NCBI GenBank assembly: GCA_963707465.1
Contig: CAVPQK010000015.1
Location: 1,860,001 to 1,924,000, forward strand
Source: Bog-159 sp963707465
GTDB taxonomy: Bacteria > Acidobacteriota > Terriglobia > Bryobacterales > Bryobacteraceae
Reading direction: 5' to 3'
DNA length: 64,000 nt
Positions 7,708-16,181 of this stretch are shown here, piece by piece. A program made the position numbers and the translations under genes. Position 1 is the first letter of the stretch; each line of letters opens with the position of its first letter. The notes below the pieces were generated by a model. That model was not told where the DNA came from and did no database searches. It saw nothing but the letters and a program-made list of their open reading frames with translations.

Positions 7708-10308
7708 TCACTCGTGACGGAGCGCGACAACGGGATCCAGCCTGGCTGCCCTGCGCGCGGGCAGGAAACTGGCAGCCAATGCGGCCAGCGCCAGCCCCAT
7801 AACGACTGCCACGTACGTGCCCGGATCGGCCGCGGTGACGCCATAGAGCAGCGTGCCAAGGTACCGCGTCAAAGCCAGGGCCCCAGCCACTCCCGCGAGC
7901 GCCCCGGCAGCTACCAGCACCGAGCCTTCTTTCATCACCAGCGCGAGCACGGCCGCGGGCGTTGCTCCCAGAGCCATGCGGATGCCGATCTCCTGGCTGC
8001 GTTGCGCCACCGAAAAAGCCAACACGCCATAGACGCCAACGATGGCCATCAGAAGGGCGATAGCGGCGAACGTGGCTAGCAGCACGGTGTTGAAGCGCGG
8101 GCTGGCGGTGGACTGCCCAATCCTTTCGTCCAGGGTCTCGATTTTGGCGAAGGTGCCGGGATGGTCCGCGTGTAATTCATCGTGCAGGGCGCGGGAGAAA
8201 GCGCCGCCGCCGGCGACGGTACGAACGATAAACAGAACGTCCGCCGCGTTCGCCGTTCTGGTGTCGTTAACGAACGCTTCGGGCGACGCCGGCTGATTCA
8301 GCCCCTGATTTTTCGTGTCGGCCACCACGCCCACGATGGTCTTCCACGGGCCTGCGCGGCCTCCGAGGATCTGTTTGCCGATGGCGCTCTCGCCGGAGAG
8401 ATAGGCGCGCGCCGCCGTTTCATTGACGACCGCCAACGTACCTGGAGGATCGTCTTCCGTGAAAAAACGGCCCGCGACCAGCCGGGTACCCGCGGCCTTG
8501 AGGTAATCAGGGCCGGCGCCGCACACACCTATGTTATCGCCGCGATGGAACGGCTCCGGCAGCGGCCGGTCGGAACGCGAGAACGTAACCCAAAAGGCTC
8601 CTCTCGACAGGGGCGTGCACTGGGTAAGCGCGGCGGCCACGGTTCCGGGAATGCGGCGCATATCAGCCAGGATGTCGGAAGTTAGCGCATCGCTCGCGGG
8701 GCCCTGGAATCCCGCTGCGCGCAGCCGGACGGTGAGGGAGTGCTCCGGCTGGAAGCCGAGATGGTCGTTCTGCATGTGCCAGAGCGTCTCGAACAGCAGC
8801 GCCGCGCCCGACAGCAGGATCACGGACAGCGCCATTTCCACCCCCACCAGCATGCGCCGCACGAGCCGGTGCCCACCCGCCGATCCGCCGCGGCCTGCCT
8901 GCTGTAGAACAGCCTGCAGGTCGACCCGGCCGGCCCGCAACGCCGGAAGGCCGCCGAAGACCAATGCCGTCGCCAGTGAGACCAGCAGGGCGATGCCGAA
9001 GACCCGGAAGTCGATCGAGACTTCGCTCAATCGCGGCAACTCTCCGGCGGCAAAGTGGACGAATCCGCGTAGAGCGGCGGCCACAAAGATCATGCCGGCC
9101 ACTGTGCCCGCGGCGATCAGCAGCGCGATCTCGGTGAACAACTGGCGCGCCAGGCGCCCGCGTCCGGCGCCGAGCGCGGCCCTCACCGCGAGCTCACGGG
9201 CGCGCGCCGACCAACGCGCCAGCAACAGGTTCGCGACATTGGCGCAGGCGATCGCCAGCAGGCATCCGGCCGCGCCCATCAGGATCAGCAGCAGGGTGCG
9301 CACATGGCCCGCGCGATGCTCCTGGAGCGGTTCGAGTACCACGCTGCTAAACGCGCGGAACATTCGCGGGTCATCCCGTTTGCTGGCGGCGTACAGAATA
9401 TCCACGTCAGCCCGCACTTGCGCTATGGTGACGCCGCGCTTGATCTGTCCAAAGACGGCCCAGGTCGACATGCTGCGATCGCGATGGCTGGCGGTGGGCG
9501 AAACGGGCAGCGTGGTCAGCAGATCGATCGTGACGTCGGCCGGATAGATGAACGAGCGCGGCAGCACTCCGACGATGGCGTACGGCAGCCCGTCGAGCGT
9601 GATCGTGGAACCTACCGCGTCGCTCCGGCCATGGAAATGCTCGCGCCAGAATTGGTTGGTCACCACGGCGGCTTTGGCGCCGTTGGGAAGTTCTTCATCC
9701 GGCCGGAAGGTGCGGCCCAGCGCGGGCGCGACGTCGAATGCGTCGAGAAAATTGGCCGAAACGCGGGCGGCGTGTACCTCGGCTGGGTCCGATCCGCCCA
9801 GCAGCATGGTGCTGCTCAGGCTGGCTTGGGTGGCGGCGAGATTTTCAAAGACGTGATTGTCGCGGCGCCAGGCCACGTAATCCGGCGAAGCCAGGAATTC
9901 GAGATCGATGCTGGGATCGCGGACCGCAACCCAGACGAGCCGTCCAGAGTCCGCATAGGGCAGCGGCCGCAAGAAGACGGTATCGGCGATGCTGAAGACC
10001 GCGGTGGTGGCGCCGATTCCCAACGCCAGCGAGAGTACCGCGGCCACCGTGAACGCCGGTGCGCGGCGCAGAACGCGGGCGGCATAGCGGACATCCTGCC
10101 AGAGGCGCGCGACGCCCGCGTAGCCGTGCGCTTCACGGGTCGATTCCATCACCAGCGCGCGATTGCCGAAAAGCCGGCGAGCGTCGATTTCAGCCTGGTC
10201 GCGCGGCAGGCCGCAATCCATTAATTGCTTCGCTTCGATCGCGAGGTGGGCCTGGAGCTCCTCTTCGAGATCGGCGTCGGTGGCTTGTTTCTTAAAGAAG
10301 CGCCACAT
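7708..10308 (-). CDS. ADOP-type ABC transporter permease (MacB/FtsX family), no ATPase domain
   Basis: 866 residues. The N-terminal soluble helix region (MWRFFKKQATDADLEEELQA) is followed by a first transmembrane segment at APAFTVAAVLSLALGIGATTAVFS. A MacB periplasmic core domain and FtsX permease blocks in the middle (LLLILMGAAGCLLAIACANVAN) and at the end (FAAIALLMAIVGVYGVLAFSV, GALAGVAGALALTRYLGTLL) complete it. This two-fold architecture is the acidobacterial duplicated orphan permease. Such proteins are usually expressed without a cognate ATPase gene nearby, as here. It overlaps no neighbour and lies 4 bases after the PadR regulator. Substrate unknown; macrolide or lipid export and envelope stress have been suggested for relatives. 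Confidence 0.93.
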   Translation of the reverse strand: MWRFFKKQATDADLEEELQAHLAIEAKQLMDCGLPRDQAEIDARRLFGNRALVMESTREAHGYAGVARLWQDVRYAARVLRRAPAFTVAAVLSLALGIGATTAVFSIADTVFLRPLPYADSGRLVWVAVRDPSIDLEFLASPDYVAWRRDNHVFENLAATQASLSSTMLLGGSDPAEVHAARVSANFLDAFDVAPALGRTFRPDEELPNGAKAAVVTNQFWREHFHGRSDAVGSTITLDGLPYAIVGVLPRSFIYPADVTIDLLTTLPVSPTASHRDRSMSTWAVFGQIKRGVTIAQVRADVDILYAASKRDDPRMFRAFSSVVLEPLQEHRAGHVRTLLLILMGAAGCLLAIACANVANLLLARWSARARELAVRAALGAGRGRLARQLFTEIALLIAAGTVAGMIFVAAALRGFVHFAAGELPRLSEVSIDFRVFGIALLVSLATALVFGGLPALRAGRVDLQAVLQQAGRGGSAGGHRLVRRMLVGVEMALSVILLSGAALLFETLWHMQNDHLGFQPEHSLTVRLRAAGFQGPASDALTSDILADMRRIPGTVAAALTQCTPLSRGAFWVTFSRSDRPLPEPFHRGDNIGVCGAGPDYLKAAGTRLVAGRFFTEDDPPGTLAVVNETAARAYLSGESAIGKQILGGRAGPWKTIVGVVADTKNQGLNQPASPEAFVNDTRTANAADVLFIVRTVAGGGAFSRALHDELHADHPGTFAKIETLDERIGQSTASPRFNTVLLATFAAIALLMAIVGVYGVLAFSVAQRSQEIGIRMALGATPAAVLALVMKEGSVLVAAGALAGVAGALALTRYLGTLLYGVTAADPGTYVAVVMGLALAALAASFLPARRAARLDPVVALRHE

Positions 10309-10312
10309 GGGT

Positions 10313-10648
10313 TCACTCCTTGACGGGCTTCATGGTGCGGGCGACCGCGCGTACCAGTTGCTTCCACCTGGATTGTTGTTCGAGGAGTTGCCGCTTGCCC
10401 TTCGGCGTCAGCCTGTAATAGCGGGCGCGGCGGTTGGCTTCCGATATTCTCCATTCCGACGCCAGCCAGCCCCGCCGTTCCAGCCGGTGCAGCGCGGGAT
10501 AGAGGGAGCCATGCTCCACCTGCAATGCCTCCTGCGACCGGCTGCGGATCGACTGTCCGATGCCATGGCCGTGCTGGGGCCCCCACTGCAGGACCTGGAG
10601 GATGAGGAGGCCGAGGGTGCCCTGGATGAGCTCTATGCGGTCGAGCAT
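10313..10648 (-). CDS. PadR-family transcriptional regulator of the ADOP permease
   Basis: A 111-residue PadR winged-helix protein: IELIQGTLGLLILQVLQWG, HGHGIGQSIRSRSQEALQVE, HGSLYPALHRLERRGWLASE and RRARYYRLTPKGKRQLLEQ, followed by a helix for dimerisation. It is the first gene of a two-gene transcription unit with the ADOP permease, a pairing found repeatedly in Acidobacteriota. It most likely autorepresses the unit in response to a small ligand. The near-perfect palindrome 3 bases upstream of its ATG is a natural operator candidate. Confidence 0.93.
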   Translation of the reverse strand: MLDRIELIQGTLGLLILQVLQWGPQHGHGIGQSIRSRSQEALQVEHGSLYPALHRLERRGWLASEWRISEANRRARYYRLTPKGKRQLLEQQSRWKQLVRAVARTMKPVKE

Positions 10649-10650
10649 CT

Positions 10651-10661
10651 CTATACTATAG
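10651..10661 (-). promoter_or_regulatory. Candidate -10 box and PadR operator, possibly leaderless start
   Basis: On the minus strand CTATAGTATAG sits 2 bases before the padR ATG. It contains a good -10 hexamer (TATAGT) and is nearly self-complementary. If TATAGT is the -10 element, transcription would begin at or within a base or two of the ATG, giving a leaderless mRNA. Both roles are inferred. Confidence 0.45.
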
Positions 10662-10757
10662 CAGATTGCCTACCAGAGGATGTCTACTAGAACAGCCGTT
10701 GGCCGCGGGGTTTGCCCCAAACGGCTAAGCACTCCTGATACAATCGGCGCGGATGAT

Positions 10758-12035
10758 ATGACAAACGAACTGAGCAGACGCAGCTTCGTGGGACTGGCGG
10801 GCGCGGCGATGGCGGCCTCGCGCGCGAAAGGCGCGAACGACCGCATCAATATCGGCCAGATCGGGATCGGGGCGCGCGGCGGGTATCACCTGAAAGCGTG
10901 CCTGCGCCGGCAGAAGGCGCGCGCCGATGTGCAGGTGGTGGCGGTGTGCGACCTGTATCGCAAGCGCCTCGCGCGGGCGGCCGGCGAAGCGGCGGGCGCG
11001 AAGGCTTACCTGCACCATCAGGAACTGTTGCAGCGCAGCGACATCGACGCCGTCTTCATCGCCACGCCGGACCACTGGCACGCGCCCATCGCGCTGGCGG
11101 CTATCGCCGCAGGCAAGGACGTGTATCTGGAAAAGCCCATGACCCACACTCTGGGCGAAGCCAAACAGGTTTTCGAACGCGCGCGCGATTCTAAGCGCAT
11201 CGTGCAAGTGGGCGTGCAGGGCACCTCCTGGACGCGCTGGCACAAGGTGCGTGAGATGGTCGAAAGCGGCATGCTCGGACAGGTGGTGGCTGCGCAGGGG
11301 ACCTATAGCCGCAACAATCCGGATGGCGATTGGAATTGGGATATCGATTCGGAGGCCGGTCCGCAGGGCAAGGGCGACAATTACATCGACTGGCAGCAGT
11401 GGATCGGCGCGGCGCCGGCGCGCGCGTTCGACGCCGACCGATTTTTCCGCTTCCGCAAATATTGGGACTATTCGGGCGGCATCGCCACGGACCTGCACTA
11501 TCACATCGTGGCGCCTTTCCACTTCGCGCTCGGCAACCAGCATCCCACGCGCGTGGTGGGCGGCGGCGGACTCTACGTTTATAAAGATGGCCGCGAAGTT
11601 CCCGACACTTTCATGGATTCGGCCGATTATCCGGGCAAGTACACCATCACGGTGGAATCGTCGCAGGTGAACGAGGTGGGACCGATCACCATGTTGCGCG
11701 GCACCAAGGCAACGGTGTTTTTGGGCGATGAATGGGAAGGCCCCAAAAACCGCCAATTCGATCACGCGCAGATCGTCGCCGAGCAACCCCATCGCAAGGA
11801 GTTCGCCGCCAAGTGGGGCAAAGAAGAGATCGTCATTCCAGGCCTGGGCAACGAGGGCGACGACAAGCACGTGGACAATTTCTTCGACTGCGTGCGCTCG
11901 CGTCAGGAGCCGAATTGCGGCGCATGGCTGGGCTACACCACCATGACCCACATTGCGCTGGCGGTGCGCAGTTACCGCGAGGGCAAGATGTTCCATTTCG
12001 ATCCGGTGAAAGAGGAGGTCGTCGAACGTGGCTGA
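10758..12035 (+). CDS. Gfo/Idh/MocA-family oxidoreductase with Tat-like leader
   Basis: 425 residues starting MTNELSRRSFVGLAGAAMAA, a twin-arginine type leader. The NAD(P)-binding fold follows with IGQIGIGARGGYHL and VVAVCDLYRKR, then ATPDHWHAPIALAA and the family lysine motif YLEKPMTHTLGE. The substrate domain contains GGIATDLHYHIVAPFHFALG. Relatives oxidise or reduce sugar hydroxyls in the periplasm, often forming 3-keto sugars for DUF1080-type hydrolases. ATG 10758 puts the RR motif at positions 7-8, so the longer in-frame start at 10680 is rejected. It overlaps the next oxidoreductase by 8 bases, implying one operon. Confidence 0.92.
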   Translation: MTNELSRRSFVGLAGAAMAASRAKGANDRINIGQIGIGARGGYHLKACLRRQKARADVQVVAVCDLYRKRLARAAGEAAGAKAYLHHQELLQRSDIDAVFIATPDHWHAPIALAAIAAGKDVYLEKPMTHTLGEAKQVFERARDSKRIVQVGVQGTSWTRWHKVREMVESGMLGQVVAAQGTYSRNNPDGDWNWDIDSEAGPQGKGDNYIDWQQWIGAAPARAFDADRFFRFRKYWDYSGGIATDLHYHIVAPFHFALGNQHPTRVVGGGGLYVYKDGREVPDTFMDSADYPGKYTITVESSQVNEVGPITMLRGTKATVFLGDEWEGPKNRQFDHAQIVAEQPHRKEFAAKWGKEEIVIPGLGNEGDDKHVDNFFDCVRSRQEPNCGAWLGYTTMTHIALAVRSYREGKMFHFDPVKEEVVERG

Positions 12036-13128
12036 GCGGGTAAGAGTCGGAATCATCGGATCGCAATTCCAAGGCGACATCCACGCGGCGTCGTTTCAGA
12101 TCATGCCGGAAGAGGCCGAAGTGGTGGCGGTGTGCTCGCCCACGCCCGGCCATGCGGCGGAACTGGCGCAAAAGTACGGCATTCCGCGCGTCTTCCTGGA
12201 TTACCGGGAGATGCTGCGGGAAAAAGATATCGAGATGGTGACGATCGCCGCGCCCAACGCGCTGCACTGCGCCATGACCGTGGATATCGCCCGCGCCGGC
12301 AAGCACGTAGTGTGCGAAAAGCCGCTTTGCATGACGCTCGACGAAGCCGACGAGATGATCGGCGTGTGCCGCCGCGAAGGCGTGCTGCTGCTCTACGCGG
12401 AAGAGCTGCTGTTCACGCCGAAATATGTCAAGGCCAAAGAAATGGCCAACCATGGCGCGTTCGGCAAACTGTATCTGGTAAAGCAGAGCGAGAAGCACTC
12501 CGGTCCGCACAGCGCCTGGTTCTGGGACGTGGAGCGCGCCGGCGGCGGCGTCTTCATGGACATGGGCTGCCACGGGATTGCATTCTGCTACTGGTTCTTC
12601 GACCGGTCGCCCATCGTGAGCGTCACCTGTCACATGGGCACTTACGTTCACGGCGCCAAGACGCGCGGCGAGGACGACAGCATTTGCATCCTGGAGTTCG
12701 CCAACGGCGGCGTCGGCCTCGTGGAGAACAGTTGGGCCAAGCGCGGCGGCATGGACGACCGCACGGAAATATACGGCGAAGGCGGCGTCAGTTACCCGAA
12801 CCTGCACATGGGCAACGCCATGCCCACCTATAGCGAATATGGTTATGGCTACGCGGTCGAGAAGGCGCCGAATACTAAAGGATGGAGCTACCCGGTGTTC
12901 GACGAGCTGTGGAATTACGGCTCGCCGCACGAGATGCGGCACTTCGCGCGCTGCGTGCGCGGCAAGGAGACGCCGCAATCGACCGGGGAAGACGGCCGCG
13001 TGGTGATGGAAGCGCTGTATGCGGGCTATGCGTCGGCGGGACAGGGCCGCAAGATCGCGCTGCCATTCCGCCCCGAGGGCGTCAAGCGACCGATCGATTT
13101 GTGGCTGGGCCAGGCTGGGAAGGCATGA
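12028..13128 (+). CDS. Gfo/Idh/MocA-family oxidoreductase, cytoplasmic
   Basis: 366 residues from GTG 12028, with no export signal. It opens with RVRVGIIGSQFQGDIHAASF (dinucleotide-binding loop), then VVAVCSPTPGHAAELA, VTIAAPNALHCAMTVDIARA and the family lysine motif HVVCEKPLCMTLDEADE. C-terminal domain motifs include AGGGVFMDMGCHGIAF and ICILEFANGGVGLVENSW. It is translationally coupled to the upstream Tat-type relative by an 8-base overlap. One enzyme may act outside and one inside the membrane on the same sugar, which is an inference. Confidence 0.92.
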   Translation: MAERVRVGIIGSQFQGDIHAASFQIMPEEAEVVAVCSPTPGHAAELAQKYGIPRVFLDYREMLREKDIEMVTIAAPNALHCAMTVDIARAGKHVVCEKPLCMTLDEADEMIGVCRREGVLLLYAEELLFTPKYVKAKEMANHGAFGKLYLVKQSEKHSGPHSAWFWDVERAGGGVFMDMGCHGIAFCYWFFDRSPIVSVTCHMGTYVHGAKTRGEDDSICILEFANGGVGLVENSWAKRGGMDDRTEIYGEGGVSYPNLHMGNAMPTYSEYGYGYAVEKAPNTKGWSYPVFDELWNYGSPHEMRHFARCVRGKETPQSTGEDGRVVMEALYAGYASAGQGRKIALPFRPEGVKRPIDLWLGQAGKA

Positions 13129-13134
13129 AGCGCG

Positions 13135-15774
13135 CTACTGCCCAGTCGCCCAATAGCCCCGCTTGGCGCGCACGGAGAGTTTGCTATCCCGGAGCTTGAT
13201 CGTAATTGTGCGGAACTTCCCATTCATGTTGCTATCCTTTGATACGTAAGATAGGACGTAGTAGTCGCGCCCGTCGGCGAACACGCGCTGCATGCCCGCC
13301 AGCAAATCGTTGGTGTTGTGGATGAAAACCCCGCCGGTGGCTTCCGCTATCTCAGCCAAGGCGTTACCGGCGTCACGCGACATATCGTCGGTGTAGCTCA
13401 TGACCGCCGAGTCCCGGGAAGTTACGCTGCCGCGCGTCGAAGCGGCGAAGTTATCCGAGACGGTCAGCCCCCGCGAGTCGATGGTGTAGATCCGGACATT
13501 GTGCCGGGCGGCCACCCGGACGATGGCATCGAAGGCGCTCTGAAAGCGATCGTCCCTTCCGCGCAATCCCGCCGCGCGAATTCCGGGATGATCATACGAG
13601 TCGGAGAAGTAAGCTGCCAGCAGACCGAAAGATTCGCTGGCCGGGTTAATCAGGAATCCGTCGGAAATGAGGATCAATTCCCCGCGGGTGGCGTTGCCTG
13701 GAAACTGTTCCACCAGCCTTTTCAACGTCTCCAGAAAAGCGATGGTAGTGGGAACGTTGCGCTGCGCCAAAGACTCGGCCATGGCGGGCAGAAGATCCAT
13801 GCGCGCCTTGCACTTCATCAGTGCCGTTGGATCGGACGTTTCACATGCAATCCTGGTTTCCTCCAGAAAGCGGCGAAAATCCTCCACGTCCATACGATTT
13901 GAACTGGCATCGCTCGATACCACCGCACTCCAAAACTTCGGCGACTCCAGCGCGGAAAGGATCTGCGACGGATCCGGCGTGGGTTGCCGGAAGATTTCCG
14001 CCTGCCTACCCAGGGTGATCAAGGCGTATTGCGCATACCCGGGTTGCTCCCGATGGAAGAGCTTCATCAGGGCTTCCCTGACGTGGACGAAGTTCCCTGG
14101 CGAGGCGTGCAGCGTGTCCACGCAAATCAGATACAGGTGGCGGGGCGTCACCGGGGTTGCCTTCGCGGCGCTTACGGGCGCCCCCGGCACGGCCGAAGCA
14201 GGCGCGGCGGAATCGTCCGGCGCAGCAGGAATTTCGGAGTGCTCTACAGTGAAACTCGCAATGGTCTGTTCGACGCCGTTTTCGAACACCTGAAAATCCG
14301 TTTGCCGAAGTCCGGCCACCTGATGCCCGCTCTTATCGCTCACAACAACGGGCACGATTACCTGGCGGACATCCACTTTTATCGTCTCTGCCGTGGCGGG
14401 TGGCTCACTGGGCGTGCTTTTGATGGCAGCCTGACTGATGGTTTCGAAACGTGATTTGACGGCGGCGTTCTCGGGCGCCAGCGCCGATGCCATCCGATAT
14501 TCCTCCACCGCCTGCGGATCATGAAGTTTCACCAACGCTTCGCCCAGGTTGGCGTGAGCGGCCGCGTCTTTCGGGTCCAGCCGGATGAGCTCGCGGAATT
14601 GTATGGCGGCGCCCGCCCAATCGCCGCTCTCGAATAGGACGGCCCCGAGTTCCCTGTATCCATCCGCGGAGTCGGGAATTCGTTTTACCACTTCCCTCAG
14701 CTCGGCTTCGGCGCCGGCCAGATCGTGTGTCTCGTGCAGCGCGACTCCCAGGTGGTAGTGGGGCTCGGCCGCGTCCGGATCGAGCCGCACGGCTTCTTTA
14801 AGCACGGGGACCGCCTCGGCCGGCTGCCCCTTGCGCAGCAGCACAATGCCATCCACCAGGGCTTCGCGCGCATCCGGCTCACCCGCCACGTTGTCCTGGG
14901 CGGTTCCCGAATCGAGCCTTCCCGCAGCGAACATTTGATAATGCGAAAAACGATGAACGTTGTAGTATTCCGATCTCCGCATGCGAATCGTGACAGCGAC
15001 CTTCGACGGGAGAGAGAGTTCCGCCTCATGCGACTTGAATTCCACCACGCCGAAACGCGCGTCGATGGTCAGCTTTTGGAGCGGCGATCCGGTTGTCGGC
15101 GGACGCAACTCGGCGCGGAGGCGGGTTATGCGGTTCACCGCGGAATCGATCCAAATGAAGCCTTGAAATAGAGTTGGGCTGTCGCCGTGCGAGATTTCAG
15201 CCCAATGAGGGAATTCCGCCGCATCGAGCTGCGCCGTGTACACCACCACCTCCGCATTCCCGCGTGTGTCGCGGCCGAGATCGCGAAAGCGCATGCGCGG
15301 CTGGTAGCGTGGCAACATGCGGCTCAGAAGCCAGAGAAAATCCCCAGTGACTGCAAAGCCGCGCGGAGCAGGCTTGTCTTCCCCGTTTGCTCCGGCGCGG
15401 AACTCGCCGAGAGTTTCGAGAGATACCTCCGCCCCGTAACGGAACACGTCGTGCTGGTCCGAGTCGAACCCGCCGGACGCCCGGAACCGCATGGCGTGCA
15501 GATCCTCGGCGGCCCACAAATCGGCCGACTTGCCGAACGCCTGAAACATCCGCAGCGTTTGACTGCGGGCGGCGGCGAGCAGCGCGTCCATGTGGTCCTG
15601 GCCGGGCGCGGACTGCACGGCTGCCAGTTCGGGGAGCTCGCGAACCAGTTCCGCGTCGCTCCACTCGACCATCGGCTTGGGGTTCGGGGCCGGGGCCGGC
15701 GTTTGGCCCTCACCCGCCCGCGCCATCAGGGTGATTATGGCGCCCAATGCGAAAAGTGGCGTGGTGTGGCGCAT
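13135..15774 (-). CDS. Secreted TPR protein with acidobacterial VWFA-related domain
   Basis: About 879 residues. A signal peptide (TTPLFALGAIITLMARAGEG) precedes a domain of about 250 residues of unknown type. TPR repeats then run through roughly residues 320-450 (PVLKEAVRLDPDAAEPHYHL, KRIPDSADGYRELGAVLFES, RLDPKDAAAHANLGEALVKL). The C-terminal VWFA-related domain follows, with VDVRQVIVPVVVSDKSGHQV, LRQTDFQVFENGVEQTIASF, LYLICVDTLH, ELILISDGFLINP and TGGVFIHNTNDLLAGM. This domain family is strongly expanded in Acidobacteriota and the function is unknown. ATG 15774 is chosen because it begins the signal peptide. An upstream in-frame start at 15837 would add 21 unlikely residues. Confidence 0.88.
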   Translation of the reverse strand: MRHTTPLFALGAIITLMARAGEGQTPAPAPNPKPMVEWSDAELVRELPELAAVQSAPGQDHMDALLAAARSQTLRMFQAFGKSADLWAAEDLHAMRFRASGGFDSDQHDVFRYGAEVSLETLGEFRAGANGEDKPAPRGFAVTGDFLWLLSRMLPRYQPRMRFRDLGRDTRGNAEVVVYTAQLDAAEFPHWAEISHGDSPTLFQGFIWIDSAVNRITRLRAELRPPTTGSPLQKLTIDARFGVVEFKSHEAELSLPSKVAVTIRMRRSEYYNVHRFSHYQMFAAGRLDSGTAQDNVAGEPDAREALVDGIVLLRKGQPAEAVPVLKEAVRLDPDAAEPHYHLGVALHETHDLAGAEAELREVVKRIPDSADGYRELGAVLFESGDWAGAAIQFRELIRLDPKDAAAHANLGEALVKLHDPQAVEEYRMASALAPENAAVKSRFETISQAAIKSTPSEPPATAETIKVDVRQVIVPVVVSDKSGHQVAGLRQTDFQVFENGVEQTIASFTVEHSEIPAAPDDSAAPASAVPGAPVSAAKATPVTPRHLYLICVDTLHASPGNFVHVREALMKLFHREQPGYAQYALITLGRQAEIFRQPTPDPSQILSALESPKFWSAVVSSDASSNRMDVEDFRRFLEETRIACETSDPTALMKCKARMDLLPAMAESLAQRNVPTTIAFLETLKRLVEQFPGNATRGELILISDGFLINPASESFGLLAAYFSDSYDHPGIRAAGLRGRDDRFQSAFDAIVRVAARHNVRIYTIDSRGLTVSDNFAASTRGSVTSRDSAVMSYTDDMSRDAGNALAEIAEATGGVFIHNTNDLLAGMQRVFADGRDYYVLSYVSKDSNMNGKFRTITIKLRDSKLSVRAKRGYWATGQ

Positions 15775-15878
15775 ATGTAAGTTACGCAGCCTTGCCGGCC
15801 CCGGTTGCCACGGTTCTGTGAACTCGGGCACGTGCACCTTAACATTTTGCCCGCCTGGCGCGTCTAACCATTATCGCC

Positions 15879-16181
15879 ATGGGTACGGTTGTGGCCTTCT
15901 CCAAACTGGCTGAGCTGCGCGCCCGAACGGACCGCGACCTGATCCGTATCCTGAATGCGGATCTGGAGCTGGGCCTGGCCCGGGCGCGCGTGGCGGCGAC
16001 CAGGCACTCCGTTTTTCGAACGCAGGCCGAGGCCGTGCATGCGCGCGTCGGGGCGCTGTTGCCCAGGCTCTCCGGCCTGACCACCGACGAACGCTCCCAC
16101 CTGGAAGCCAAGTTGAAGGAACTGGCGATGGCGCTAGAGCTGGTACCGGGTACAATGGACTTGGAACAGCATGCCAACTAG
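15879..16181 (+). CDS. Small helical hypothetical protein
   Basis: 100 residues (MGTVVAFSKLAELRARTDRD...), predicted mostly helical with heptad-like Leu/Ala spacing and no membrane segment. It overlaps the start of the following Gfo/Idh/MocA gene by 11 bases, which suggests coupling and supports expression. No family is recognised. Confidence 0.6.
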   Translation: MGTVVAFSKLAELRARTDRDLIRILNADLELGLARARVAATRHSVFRTQAEAVHARVGALLPRLSGLTTDERSHLEAKLKELAMALELVPGTMDLEQHAN

